Of a stretch of DNA of 64,000 nt, positions 14,925 to 22,524 are shown piece after piece. Below the pieces are notes generated by a model, which was not told the origin of the DNA, ran no database searches, and saw only the letters and a list, made by a program, of their open reading frames with translations. Numbering within the stretch: position 1 is the stretch's first letter; each line of letters begins with the position of its first letter. Origin of the DNA: Verticiella sediminum (lineage in GTDB: Bacteria > Pseudomonadota > Gammaproteobacteria > Burkholderiales > Burkholderiaceae_B); the NCBI RefSeq assembly GCF_007558815.1, contig NZ_VLTJ01000039.1, positions 62,001-126,000 of the forward strand, read 5' to 3'. Position numbers and translations under genes: made by a program.

Positions 14925-15695
14925 GTGAAACGCACTGCCATTCAAATCACGTCGGTGCTCACCTTCTTCCTGCTGTGGAAGCTCTACGTCACCGTGTTCA
15001 ACGTGTCGGCGCTGGTGCTGCCGCCGCCCGAGGACGTGTTGTTCGCCCTGGTGCGCATGCTGCAGGATTCGAACACCTACTATCACATCTACACCACCCT
15101 GGCCGAGTGCCTGGGCGGGTTCGTGATCGCGGTCATCCTGGGCACCACACTGGGACAGCTCCTGGGACGCATCCAGATCCTGGACACGATCTTCAAGCCC
15201 TTCGTGATCGCGCTGCAGCTCACCCCCAAGGTGGCGCTGATTCCGCTGTTCATCCTGTGGTTCGGCTTCGGCATCGAATCGAAGATCGTGATCTCGGCGC
15301 TGATGGCGTTCTTTCCCGTGTTCGCCAACAGCTACCTGGGCGCGAAGTCGGTGGACATCGGCCTGCTCGAGGTGTTCAAGGTGGGCAACTCGGGCGCGCG
15401 CCAGCGCTTTCGCCTGCTCGTGATCCCGGCGTCGCTGCCGTATATCCTGACCGGCATGGAAATGGCCATCGTGCTCGCCATCATCGGCGCGGTGGTCTCC
15501 GAGTTCGTCGCCGGCTCGCGTGGCCTGGGCTATCTCGCCACGGTCAAGCTGCAGGATCTGGAAGTGGACACGCTGTTCGCGGTCGTGCTGCTGCTCGCCG
15601 GCATCGGCTTCGTCCTGTACTTCGCCGTGGGTTCGCTGCGCAAGATCCTGATCCCCTGGCACGAGTCGGCCAAGTCGTCCTCGCACGTCGCCTAG
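14925..15695 (+). CDS. ABC transporter permease (SsuC/TauC type)
   Basis: 256 residues with about six membrane helices. The BPD_transp_1 EAA-loop region is around residues 140-170 ([21 protein letters not shown], then [18 protein letters not shown]). GTG at 14925 is two bases after the ATPase stop, so the genes are coupled. With the upstream ATPase and SBP it forms a complete importer. A dispersed GC-rich repeat follows immediately and ends the gene set. Confidence 0.92.
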   Translation: MKRTAIQITSVLTFFLLWKLYVTVFNVSALVLPPPEDVLFALVRMLQDSNTYYHIYTTLAECLGGFVIAVILGTTLGQLLGRIQILDTIFKPFVIALQLTPKVALIPLFILWFGFGIESKIVISALMAFFPVFANSYLGAKSVDIGLLEVFKVGNSGARQRFRLLVIPASLPYILTGMEMAIVLAIIGAVVSEFVAGSRGLGYLATVKLQDLEVDTLFAVVLLLAGIGFVLYFAVGSLRKILIPWHESAKSSSHVA

Positions 15696-15704
15696 GGCGA
15701 GACC

Positions 15705-15790
15705 TGCCTCTACGCGCTACGCTCCTCAAGGGTCGGCACTGGCGGGCCGGCCAGGCCGGTTCCGCTGGGCCCTGGATGGAGCGGCGTGCC
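15705..15790. repeat. Dispersed intergenic GC-rich repeat, copy A
   Basis: This segment matches 63276-63368 along its length: a shared CTACGCGCT, then CCTCAAGGG, CTGGCGG-CCGGC, GCCGG-TCCGC and CCCTGGAT-G. It lies between convergent genes (ABC permease and otsA). An internal GGCCGGCCAGGCCGG can form a hairpin, so it may also serve as a terminator. Confidence 0.7.
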
Positions 15791-15792
15791 GC

Positions 15793-17163
15793 TCACTGCT
15801 GGCGTAGATCGCTCATGAAGCGGTTGCGCCAGGCGTCGATGTCGTTGACGCGCAGCACGCGCATCATCGCGGCATGGCGTTCCTGGCGTTCGCGCAGCGG
15901 CATGTCCAAGGCCTGCTGCAGCGCCTCCGCCATGCCGATCCGGTCGTACGGGTTGACGAGCAGGGCGCCTTCGTCGAGCTCGCGGGCGGCGCCGGCGAGC
16001 ATGGACAGCACCAGCACGCCGGGTGTTTCCGGGTCCTGGGCGGCGACGTATTCCTTGGCCACCAGGTTCATGCCGTCGCGCAGCGGCGTGACATAACCCA
16101 CCGCCGCGTTGCGGAACAGCCCCATCAGCGTCGGGCGGTCGTAGCTCTTGTTGATGTAGCGTATGGGCATCCAGTCGAGATCGGAGAACTTGCCGTTGAT
16201 GCGCCCGGCCTCGGCTTCGAGCTGCTTGCGGATCTGCTGATAGCTGCCGATGTCCGAGCGCGAGGGCGGGGCGATCTGGATGAACTGCACCCGCGAGCGG
16301 TATTCGGGGTTGGCTTCGAGCAAGGCTTCGTACGAACAGAAGCGCTCGACCATGCCCTTGGAATAGTCCAGGCGATCCACGCTGATGATGACCTTGCGGC
16401 GCCCGCCGCGCACGTTGCGCGTGATCAGGCGCGAGTGCTCCTGGCCTTCGATCGCGTCCTCCTCGATCAGATCCGGCGACACGCCGATCGGATAGACGCC
16501 GGTGCGCGTGGCGTGGCCGTCCGCGTGCACCACGCCGGCGCCATCGACGGTCACGTCGGGCATGGCGCGCAGATTGTCGAGAAAGGCCTGGCGGTCGGTC
16601 TCTGTCTGGAAACCCACCAGGTCGTAGCTGCACATCGTGCGGATGAGTTCGCGGTGCGGCGGCACGGTGGCCGCCACCTGCGGCGCGGGAAAGGGGATAT
16701 GCAGAAAGAAACCCATCCGGTTGCGCGCGCCCTGCGCGCGGCAGGCCTGGGCGAAAGGCAGCAGGTGATAGTCGTGCACCCAGACCGTGTCCTCGGGCTT
16801 GAGAAAGCTCATCAGTTGTTGCGCGAGCATGGTGTTCACGCGCAGATAGCCGGCATACTCGGCACGGTCGAAGCGCGCGAGGTCGATGCGGTAGTGGAAG
16901 ATCGGCCACAGCGTGGCGTTGGAAAAGCCGCTGTAGTACTGCCGGTAGTCGCGCTTGTTCAGCCCCAGGGTGGCGAAAGTGATGCCGTTCTTCTCCTGCA
17001 TGCGCAGCGGAGTGGGCGTGGTGGAGACCTGACCGTTCCAGCCGAACCAGATGCCGCCCGCTTCGCGCATGGCGCCCATCAGACCGACGGCGAGCCCGCC
17101 TGCGGAAGCCTTCTTGTCGTCGATCGGTGCGACGCGGTTGGACACTACGACCAGGCGAGCCAT
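15793..17163 (-). CDS. otsA: Alpha,alpha-trehalose-phosphate synthase
   Basis: 456 residues, the normal length of bacterial OtsA (glycosyltransferase family 20). It joins UDP-glucose and glucose-6-phosphate to trehalose-6-phosphate in the cytoplasm. Motifs seen: VVVSNRVAP at the N-terminus, GGLAVGL (loop binding the sugar phosphate), [30 protein letters not shown], and [14 protein letters not shown] near the end. CAGGAGGCAGCACA precedes the ATG at 17163; a longer frame is not needed. It lies 16 bp downstream of otsB, forming an otsB-otsA operon for trehalose as an osmolyte or stress protectant. Confidence 0.96.
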   Translation of the reverse strand: MARLVVVSNRVAPIDDKKASAGGLAVGLMGAMREAGGIWFGWNGQVSTTPTPLRMQEKNGITFATLGLNKRDYRQYYSGFSNATLWPIFHYRIDLARFDRAEYAGYLRVNTMLAQQLMSFLKPEDTVWVHDYHLLPFAQACRAQGARNRMGFFLHIPFPAPQVAATVPPHRELIRTMCSYDLVGFQTETDRQAFLDNLRAMPDVTVDGAGVVHADGHATRTGVYPIGVSPDLIEEDAIEGQEHSRLITRNVRGGRRKVIISVDRLDYSKGMVERFCSYEALLEANPEYRSRVQFIQIAPPSRSDIGSYQQIRKQLEAEAGRINGKFSDLDWMPIRYINKSYDRPTLMGLFRNAAVGYVTPLRDGMNLVAKEYVAAQDPETPGVLVLSMLAGAARELDEGALLVNPYDRIGMAEALQQALDMPLRERQERHAAMMRVLRVNDIDAWRNRFMSDLRQQ

Positions 17164-17179
17164 TGTGCTGCCTCCTGCT

Positions 17180-17950
17180 TCAGCGAATGTGTTGAGTGAG
17201 CGGCCCGGCGACCCGCTGGGCAAACTTTTCGAGCCACGCGTGCACGGCCGCGACGTCGGCGAGCCGATAGCGCGCCTGCGTCGGGCCTTCGCCCACCTTT
17301 ATGCTCAGGCCGCCATGCGCGTTCATCACCGCAAAGCCGGCCTCGTCGGTCCTGTCGTCGCCCAGGAACACAGGGGTATGGCCCGCGAACGGCGCCTCGG
17401 ACAGGAAGGCCGCGATCGCCGTCCCCTTGTCCACGCCCGCCGGCTTGAATTCGACGACGAACTTGCCGGGCTGGCGTTTCAGGTACGGATACCGTTCGGC
17501 CGTCTCGTCCGCGAGAGCCTCGACCTCGGCCTCGTACTGCGGCGCACCGCGGTAGTGCAGCGCAACCGCGACTTGCTTGTCTTCGACCAGCGTGCCGGGC
17601 CACGCGGCCATGCGCGCGCGCAGCGCGTCGGCCAGGCCGGCGGGCGGCAGCGCCTCGCTGGGCAGCATGTGCAGCACGCCCCGCGCATCGCGCCGCTCCA
17701 CACCGTGCACCCCGGCCGCGGGGTAGCAGGCCGGCGCCAGCATGCGATCGATGCTCGTGATCGGACGGCCCGAAACGACAGCGAGCGGCAGGCCGCTGGC
17801 CGCCAGCCGCGCAATGGCCGCGAGCACCGGCACGGGGATGAAGGCTGCTTCGGGATGTACATGAAACGCCGCGAGCGTTCCATCCAGGTCCAGGAACAAG
17901 GCGGCGTCGGCCGGCGTGAGATCGAGTAGCGAATCGGGCGAGATGTCCAT
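17180..17950 (-). CDS. otsB: Trehalose-phosphate phosphatase
   Basis: 256 residues of the HAD superfamily. Motif I is FLDLDGTLA (nucleophile Asp, about residues 19-27), motif II is VVSGRPI, and motif III/IV appears in PVFLGDDRTDEAGF. It dephosphorylates trehalose-6-phosphate. The ATG at 17950 was chosen over an upstream frame (to 18037) that extends toward tRNA-Lys without family similarity. First gene of the otsB-otsA operon. Confidence 0.94.
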   Translation of the reverse strand: MDISPDSLLDLTPADAALFLDLDGTLAAFHVHPEAAFIPVPVLAAIARLAASGLPLAVVSGRPITSIDRMLAPACYPAAGVHGVERRDARGVLHMLPSEALPPAGLADALRARMAAWPGTLVEDKQVAVALHYRGAPQYEAEVEALADETAERYPYLKRQPGKFVVEFKPAGVDKGTAIAAFLSEAPFAGHTPVFLGDDRTDEAGFAVMNAHGGLSIKVGEGPTQARYRLADVAAVHAWLEKFAQRVAGPLTQHIR

Positions 17951-18067
17951 CGGCGAGGGGCGAACCAAGGGTCTGCATGGGCTGGCAGCCGGGCGGGCAC
18001 CTTGGCGACCCGCCCGGCTGCGCGGGGGATGCCACAACGTGCAGCAACTATCGTTCCAAGTGCTTTC

Positions 18068-18097
18068 TTGACGTGTGCAAATACGTCATGCCATAAT
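18068..18097 (+). promoter_or_regulatory. Promoter of tRNA-Lys
   Basis: TTGACG (18068-18073) and CATAAT (18092-18097) are separated by 18 bp. They sit just upstream of the tRNA 5' end at 18107, a good sigma-70 match. Confidence 0.75.
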
Positions 18098-18106
18098 CTT
18101 TGGCTC

Positions 18107-18182
18107 GGGTCGTTAGCTCAGTTGGTAGAGCACCGGACTTTTAATCCGATGGTCGCGCGTTCGAGCCGCGCACGACCCACCA
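18107..18182 (+). tRNA. tRNA-Lys (anticodon TTT)
   Basis: Complete cloverleaf: GGGTCGT/ACGACCC acceptor, GCTC...GAGC D-arm, CGGA/TCCG anticodon stem with loop CTTTTAA (anticodon TTT), GCGCG TTCGAGC CGCGC T-arm, discriminator A18179, and encoded CCA (18180-18182). Confidence 0.96.
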
Positions 18183-18198
18183 CGGTTTCAAGCACTTG

Positions 18199-18223
18199 GG
18201 CCAGCCTTCGGGTTGGCCTTTTT
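18199..18223 (+). terminator. Terminator of tRNA-Lys
   Basis: GGCCAGCC pairs with GGTTGGCC (one G-T) around a TTCG loop, followed by TTTTT (18219-18223): a textbook intrinsic terminator 16 bases after the tRNA. Confidence 0.88.
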
Positions 18224-18498
18224 GCGTTTTCTGAACGATATATTGGTCACGTCCAATATCCCGTGCCAGACCGTGCTGGGTAGCTATCCAGCGTCCAGGG
18301 TCTGCGTATGCTCCCTGCCCATCCCGGATGAAACACAGGCCCGCCGCCCGCAAGGGTCCGCGGGCTTTGCCGTCTCCAGCGTTTGAAACGGAGATAAGGA
18401 TAAGGCTGGCAAAGCGGGATGGCAAAGCGGGCCGGATCCCGACCTACAACGAGGCGCAGGCGGCGGTGTGTGTGGGCATCGGGTCTGCCGAGCGCAGG
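18224..18498. other. Gap downstream of tRNA-Lys, no supported gene
   Basis: Contains an inverted ATATTGG/CCAATAT pair (about 18239-18260) and a GC-rich hairpin GCCCGC/GCGGGC near 18340-18366. The latter may end the leftward iron-permease gene or an incoming transcript. An open frame from 18328 lacks recognisable similarity and overlaps the permease gene. No repeat of the tRNA 3' end was seen, so I cannot call an integration site. Confidence 0.35.
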
Positions 18499-19107
18499 CT
18501 ACCCGGGATCCTCGGGCTGGCGCGCCTTGCGGGCCACCGCGGTCTGCTCGCGGGTTTCCTCCTGGTCGATCTCCTGCGTCTCGAGATGCCCTTCATCGTC
18601 GAACGTGGCGTGCACGGTGATGTTGCGGGCTTCCTTGGTGCTGACGCCGGCGGTCAGTACGTCGCCGCCGTCCTGGTCGCCCAGCTCGCGGAACTGGTCG
18701 CGCAGGTGCTGGAGTTCCTCGTCGTTCAACTGATCGATATTGATCATGCCGGTGCGGGCGCCCCGCATCGCCCGGATCAGCTCGTCCAGCTTGAGCTGGA
18801 CGGCAACGGCATCCCGGTTCTGGGCGTTCTGGATAAGAAACACCATCAGGAACGTAACGATCGTCGTGCCGGTATTGATGATGAGCTGCCAGGTATCCGA
18901 GAATCCGAATAGCGGGCCGCTTGCCACCCAGAGCAGGATGAAGAACACGGCAAACAGGAAGGCCCGGGGCTTGCCTGCGGCGGTGGAAATACGCTCCGCC
19001 GCGAGGCGGAACCGCTGCTGCGTGCTGGTGGGCGGCGGGCTGCCGGGGCGAGCCGTGGCTTGCTCGGGGAGTTCCGACGGGTCGCCTTGAGTAGATGAGA
19101 ATTCCAT
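18499..19107 (-). CDS. Low-affinity iron permease family membrane protein
   Basis: About 202 residues. Two membrane helices (FLFAVFFILLWVASGPLFG and IINTGTTIVTFLMVFLIQNAQNRD) and the following AVQLKLDELIRA are the signature of the low-affinity iron permease family. The polar C-terminal half, rich in Asp/Glu and ending ARQPEDPG, is cytoplasmic and variable. Evidence for iron transport in bacteria is thin; the family name comes from yeast Fet4-like proteins. ATG at 19107 was chosen; a start at 19143 would add 12 residues and neither has a clear ribosome-binding site. It diverges from the tail-spike-like gene. Confidence 0.8.
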   Translation of the reverse strand: MEFSSTQGDPSELPEQATARPGSPPPTSTQQRFRLAAERISTAAGKPRAFLFAVFFILLWVASGPLFGFSDTWQLIINTGTTIVTFLMVFLIQNAQNRDAVAVQLKLDELIRAMRGARTGMINIDQLNDEELQHLRDQFRELGDQDGGDVLTAGVSTKEARNITVHATFDDEGHLETQEIDQEETREQTAVARKARQPEDPG

Positions 19108-19219
19108 AGCGGGCGCTGGTAACGCAAGAAATGCGCCTAGCATGCCGCATTACGGAGCGGGTTCGCCGTCGGCGGACTGGCGGTATGCCGGGTATTCCTA
19201 CCGGACAGGAGGCAGTGCA

Positions 19220-21088
19220 ATGTTTTCGATCGGTGACGTGGTGCGTTTACGCAGCGGCGGCTTTCCCATGACAATCATCGGGGTCCGTATCCCGGGCGAT
19301 GTGGCCACGTGCCGTTGGGTCGCACCGAACGGCACCATGTTGTCCGAGGATCTGCCGTTTGCGGCGATTGAGGAAGTGATGGACGCAGGCCATCTCGACG
19401 GGACCTGGGAGTTGGATGGAACGCACATCCTGAATGAAGCGGGTACGGCGAGCGTCGACTTCGATGGGTCCATTAACCCTCTGGGCGCATGGGCCGATAT
19501 CCCGCAACTGAGTACGCAAGCGCGAGCGCTAGGTGGCGCTGGCGGACCGATGAATGCTCAAGCCGTGGCGCTGGCGGCACGGCTAAATCTGCTGCGGGAG
19601 GGCGACGGCAGCCAGAATCTGGGAGATGGCAGCCGGACGGTGAATGCAGCGCTGGATGACGTTTTTAACGTGTGCCGGCATGGCGTAGAGCCTGTATCTC
19701 AGCTTTCTGGGGTAGTGGACAATACGTCGCAGATCCAGGCGGCAATCCATGCGGCGAACTCCCATCGGAGCGGGCGCGACATTTTCTTTCCGAGCGGAGT
19801 CTATGGCATATCCGGCACGGTGAACCTTCCGATCGGTGGCCGGCGAGTCTGGTGCAGTCCAAGCACGAGGTTCGTAGCGCTGGCAGACGTTGTGATGTTC
19901 GACCTCAATCCCGCCGCGGATCCATACGCCATCGAAGCAACAAGCCAGTCCTACGGTGAGTGGTACGGTAGTCATTTCTTGACTGCAGCGGCACTTCCGG
20001 ACGAAAGCGCTGCTTGCTTTCGGTTTTTCGGTGTCCGCGAAATGAAGTTCTACAACGTTCGCGCCGGAGACGGTTCGAAGCGGAGTTTTCGCGAGGTATT
20101 CGAGTTTTCTGGACTCGGAGGTCACCTTTTCCAGAACACGCGAAGCATCCTCAACAAGAGGACATTCCATGTGCCGCATTGGTCGGACGACGTGATCAGC
20201 GGGCCGGTGACCACGACAAGATTGACGAACACGAACGTTATTCTGGCCGCGGGCCAACAGGTCGCTTATGTCAATGGTGGCTGGAATCGCTGGGTCCTGG
20301 ATGGCGGCTTTGTCAATGGTGCGGCCGGCTCAAAGGTGCTGCACTTCACCAATAATATTGATGGGCAGGGCTTGTGGTTCACCTCATTGAATATGGAGCA
20401 GTTGGCCGAGAACTGCACCTTCATCTATCTGCAGGATGTAGGCGGGCCTCAAGTGTCGTCTGTAGAGATTGAGGATACGGTTTTCAAGGGGGACCCCGAG
20501 GGGGGAGGGGCCGCGGCAGTTGCATTGGAGCGTGTCCACCGCGTCAAGATCTCTACTGGCAGGATGGAGCAAACTCGTGCCAGAGGGAACTGGAAGATAA
20601 AGGCAGATCAAAACTGCCGCTACCTATCCTGGTCCAGAGACCAGAATATGGCAGGGCAGGCCGGATGCGAGTTTCTTTTCCCGAGGCGGTACCTCCAAGC
20701 TGGGCCCGTAGTGGAACGCCTTCAGTTGACTATTCCTGGGTGGGCGGGCGAAAGCAGGGGAAGTGATAGTGTGCAATTGTCCATGTCGACCCTGCTGGGC
20801 GGTGATTTTCCGACTGAGGCACCGCCAGTGGGTTACGACTTGCTTATATCCGCACGGGACTCGGGGAGTTCAACCATGGTCAATCGTGGCGTGGAAATAG
20901 GGGTTGCGTCTGCCACGCCGAGACAGTTCAGGGTTAGAGTCAACTTGACAGGAATTCCCGATAACCATGTGGTTACGGAGGCCTTCTACGCGCCTGCCGA
21001 CGGTAACGGTGATATTTTCATTCAGACATTTGCGAGCGGCGTGGGAACGCTTGCGGTCTGGGTTCAGGTTCGAGGTATATACAATTAA
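19220..21088 (+). CDS. DUF2158-like domain fused to right-handed beta-helix (tail-spike-like) protein
   Basis: 622 residues with no signal peptide. Residues 1-55 (MFSIGDVVRLRSGGFPMTI, then CRW and a terminal PFAAIEEV) match the small YodC/DUF2158 fold. From about 175 on, VDNTSQIQAAIHAANSH followed by DIFFPSGVYGISGTVNLP is the entry turn of pectate-lyase-like beta-helices found in phage tail spikes and depolymerases. The rest is Asn/Gly/Thr/Val-rich and repeats short strands. Strong AGGAGG at 19207-19212 sets the start. Codon use is less GC-biased than in its neighbours, pointing to acquisition from a phage. No other phage genes are nearby. Possible roles: surface glycan cleavage, adhesion, or a phage remnant kept for use. 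Function unknown. Confidence 0.8.
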   Translation: MFSIGDVVRLRSGGFPMTIIGVRIPGDVATCRWVAPNGTMLSEDLPFAAIEEVMDAGHLDGTWELDGTHILNEAGTASVDFDGSINPLGAWADIPQLSTQARALGGAGGPMNAQAVALAARLNLLREGDGSQNLGDGSRTVNAALDDVFNVCRHGVEPVSQLSGVVDNTSQIQAAIHAANSHRSGRDIFFPSGVYGISGTVNLPIGGRRVWCSPSTRFVALADVVMFDLNPAADPYAIEATSQSYGEWYGSHFLTAAALPDESAACFRFFGVREMKFYNVRAGDGSKRSFREVFEFSGLGGHLFQNTRSILNKRTFHVPHWSDDVISGPVTTTRLTNTNVILAAGQQVAYVNGGWNRWVLDGGFVNGAAGSKVLHFTNNIDGQGLWFTSLNMEQLAENCTFIYLQDVGGPQVSSVEIEDTVFKGDPEGGGAAAVALERVHRVKISTGRMEQTRARGNWKIKADQNCRYLSWSRDQNMAGQAGCEFLFPRRYLQAGPVVERLQLTIPGWAGESRGSDSVQLSMSTLLGGDFPTEAPPVGYDLLISARDSGSSTMVNRGVEIGVASATPRQFRVRVNLTGIPDNHVVTEAFYAPADGNGDIFIQTFASGVGTLAVWVQVRGIYN

Positions 21089-21147
21089 TACGGGAAGTCG
21101 TCCGACTTTTGGGTGCGGTCCGATATCCGCAACTTCCGGAGCGTGCA

Positions 21148-21393
21148 ATGCTGTTCGACATCTATGGGCGGTTTCAGCTCGAGGTGCTACGCGAGCAAGG
21201 CAATTGGGTCGTCTACCGGCGAGCGCCGGGGACGCGGGCGCGCTGCGCGCAGGTGGTGATTCCGTCCGAGGTGGATGGCCTTGAGATCGCCACCTATCTG
21301 GATGACATCTTTCATGAGTTGGCCGGCCCGGGCGGTGAGGTCAGGCCCGTGCCCCGCTCGGACGGTGGCGTGGCCGCGCACGGCGAACGCTGA
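21148..21393 (+). CDS. Small conserved protein, DUF7661-like
   Basis: 81 residues, starting MLFDIYGRFQLEV and containing GNWVVYRR, VVIPSEVDGLEIATYLDDIFHELAGPG. I recognise it as resembling a family of about 70-80 residue proteins of unknown function (DUF7661 type). Soluble, without membrane or signal sequence. CGGAG (21137-21141) supports the ATG. It follows the beta-helix gene by 59 bp, with a weak hairpin (AAGTC/GACTT, 21095-21108) between. No function can be given. Confidence 0.65.
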   Translation: MLFDIYGRFQLEVLREQGNWVVYRRAPGTRARCAQVVIPSEVDGLEIATYLDDIFHELAGPGGEVRPVPRSDGGVAAHGER

Positions 21394-21413
21394 GCGAACG
21401 CGCGACGGCTGGC

Positions 21414-21779
21414 TCACAGACGTTCCTTCAGCAGCTCGGCCAGAACGACAGCCTGATTGTGCTTCTCATCACGCGCGCCATAGAGCAGGGTGAGGCGTCC
21501 TTCGCGGGCCAGGTCGAGCAAAGGCCGCAAGGCGTCACCGGCGTGCTCGAGTTCGGCGCGATAGCGCGTGCGGAAGGCTTCCCAGCGCTCCGGGTCGTGG
21601 CCGAACCAGCGGCGCAGCTCGTTGCTGGGGGCCACGTCCTTCATCCATGCGTGCAGATGGGCATCGGCCTTGCGGATGCCGCGCGGCCACAGGCGATCGA
21701 CCAGGACTCGGGCACCGTCGTCATCGACGGCTGCTTCGTAGATGCGCTTTGTACGGATATCGCGTGATGCGATGGGCAT
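21414..21779 (-). CDS. DUF488 family protein
   Basis: 121 residues. The family motifs are plain: VLVDRLWPRGIRK, LHAWMKDVAPSNELRRWFGHDPERWEAF and LTLLYGARDEKHNQAVVL. DUF488 proteins are small cytoplasmic proteins of unknown activity. The His/Asp/Arg-rich pattern suggests a nucleotide- or metal-related fold. AAGGAGGATTGCC precedes the ATG. It converges with the small conserved gene before it and diverges from a secreted protein gene. Confidence 0.9.
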   Translation of the reverse strand: MPIASRDIRTKRIYEAAVDDDGARVLVDRLWPRGIRKADAHLHAWMKDVAPSNELRRWFGHDPERWEAFRTRYRAELEHAGDALRPLLDLAREGRLTLLYGARDEKHNQAVVLAELLKERL

Positions 21780-21927
21780 GGCAATCCTCCTTCGACGGGC
21801 GCGCAGCGCGGCTGGGCGCCTGGTGCAGCTTACATCGCTGCGCCTAGGCCGAACGCGCAATGGTGCCCGCCGAGCGGCGCAGGCTAGTCTGTCCGAGTCA
21901 GGGGGATGGCCCGCGCGAGGAGAGAGC

Positions 21928-22440
21928 ATGGAGCGGATGGCGAAAATCGTGGCAGCCTGCATCGCGATCGCCGCAGTGGCCTGGACCGTGCAGGCGCAGT
22001 ACCGGGTCGATGTGGTGCCTGGCGCCGGCGGCCAGGCTCTGTATGGCTCGCAGGAGCAGGCGCGCCGCGCGCTGATCGAGAATTGCATGGCCTCCCCGGA
22101 TCTGCGGCAGCGGCTGACGGACATCAAGACGGGCAAGCAGACGGCGATCGATTGCGCGCAGGCGCGCAAGCCGCCGGCGATGGCGCCGGATGGTCCGCGC
22201 GGCACGCCGAGCGCCACGGGATGGCCGGACCGCTACGTGGTCCAGGTGCAGGCGGGGGATGGCGAATGGCGCCGCGCCGAGGGCGGGGTGTACGCGGATG
22301 TGGAGGCCGCCTGGGATGCCGTGCTCGGGCTGTGCGAGGCGCGTACCGCGCCGGCTGCGCCGGTACGCGCCGCCAGGATCACCGATACCGTGACCGGCCT
22401 GGAACGCGTGGTGGACTGCGGCGCGCCGCGCCGCCGATGA
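21928..22440 (+). CDS. Secreted hypothetical protein
   Basis: 170 residues, not recognised. A typical signal peptide (MERMAKIVAACIAIAAVAWTVQA, about 1-23) precedes QYRVDVVPGAGGQAL. The mature part has two similar halves, each with a Cys near its end (IENCMAS..IDCAQA; LGLCEAR..VDCGAPRRR). LTDIKTGKQTAIDC and ITDTVTGLERVVDC look like an internal duplication with conserved Cys pairs. GAGGAGAGAGC supports the start. Probably periplasmic with disulfides; role unknown. Confidence 0.7.
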   Translation: MERMAKIVAACIAIAAVAWTVQAQYRVDVVPGAGGQALYGSQEQARRALIENCMASPDLRQRLTDIKTGKQTAIDCAQARKPPAMAPDGPRGTPSATGWPDRYVVQVQAGDGEWRRAEGGVYADVEAAWDAVLGLCEARTAPAAPVRAARITDTVTGLERVVDCGAPRRR

Positions 22441-22524
22441 CGCCGCGGCGTGCCGCTCTCGCAGCGCCGACCGCAGGCCCGATCCCGCGCATGCCCAGGA
22501 TGGGCCGAGGTTCCGTTGCAGGCC

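Noticed and set aside
18224-18498. Integration site (attL/attR) after tRNA-Lys
   Set aside because: I looked for a repeat of the tRNA 3' end between here and 21400 and found none, and no integrase gene is near. xerD at 27985 is the housekeeping recombinase.
18328-18912. Plus-strand open frame over the iron-permease gene
   Set aside because: Most of it is antisense to a recognised membrane protein. Only its first 50 codons are free, and they match nothing I know.
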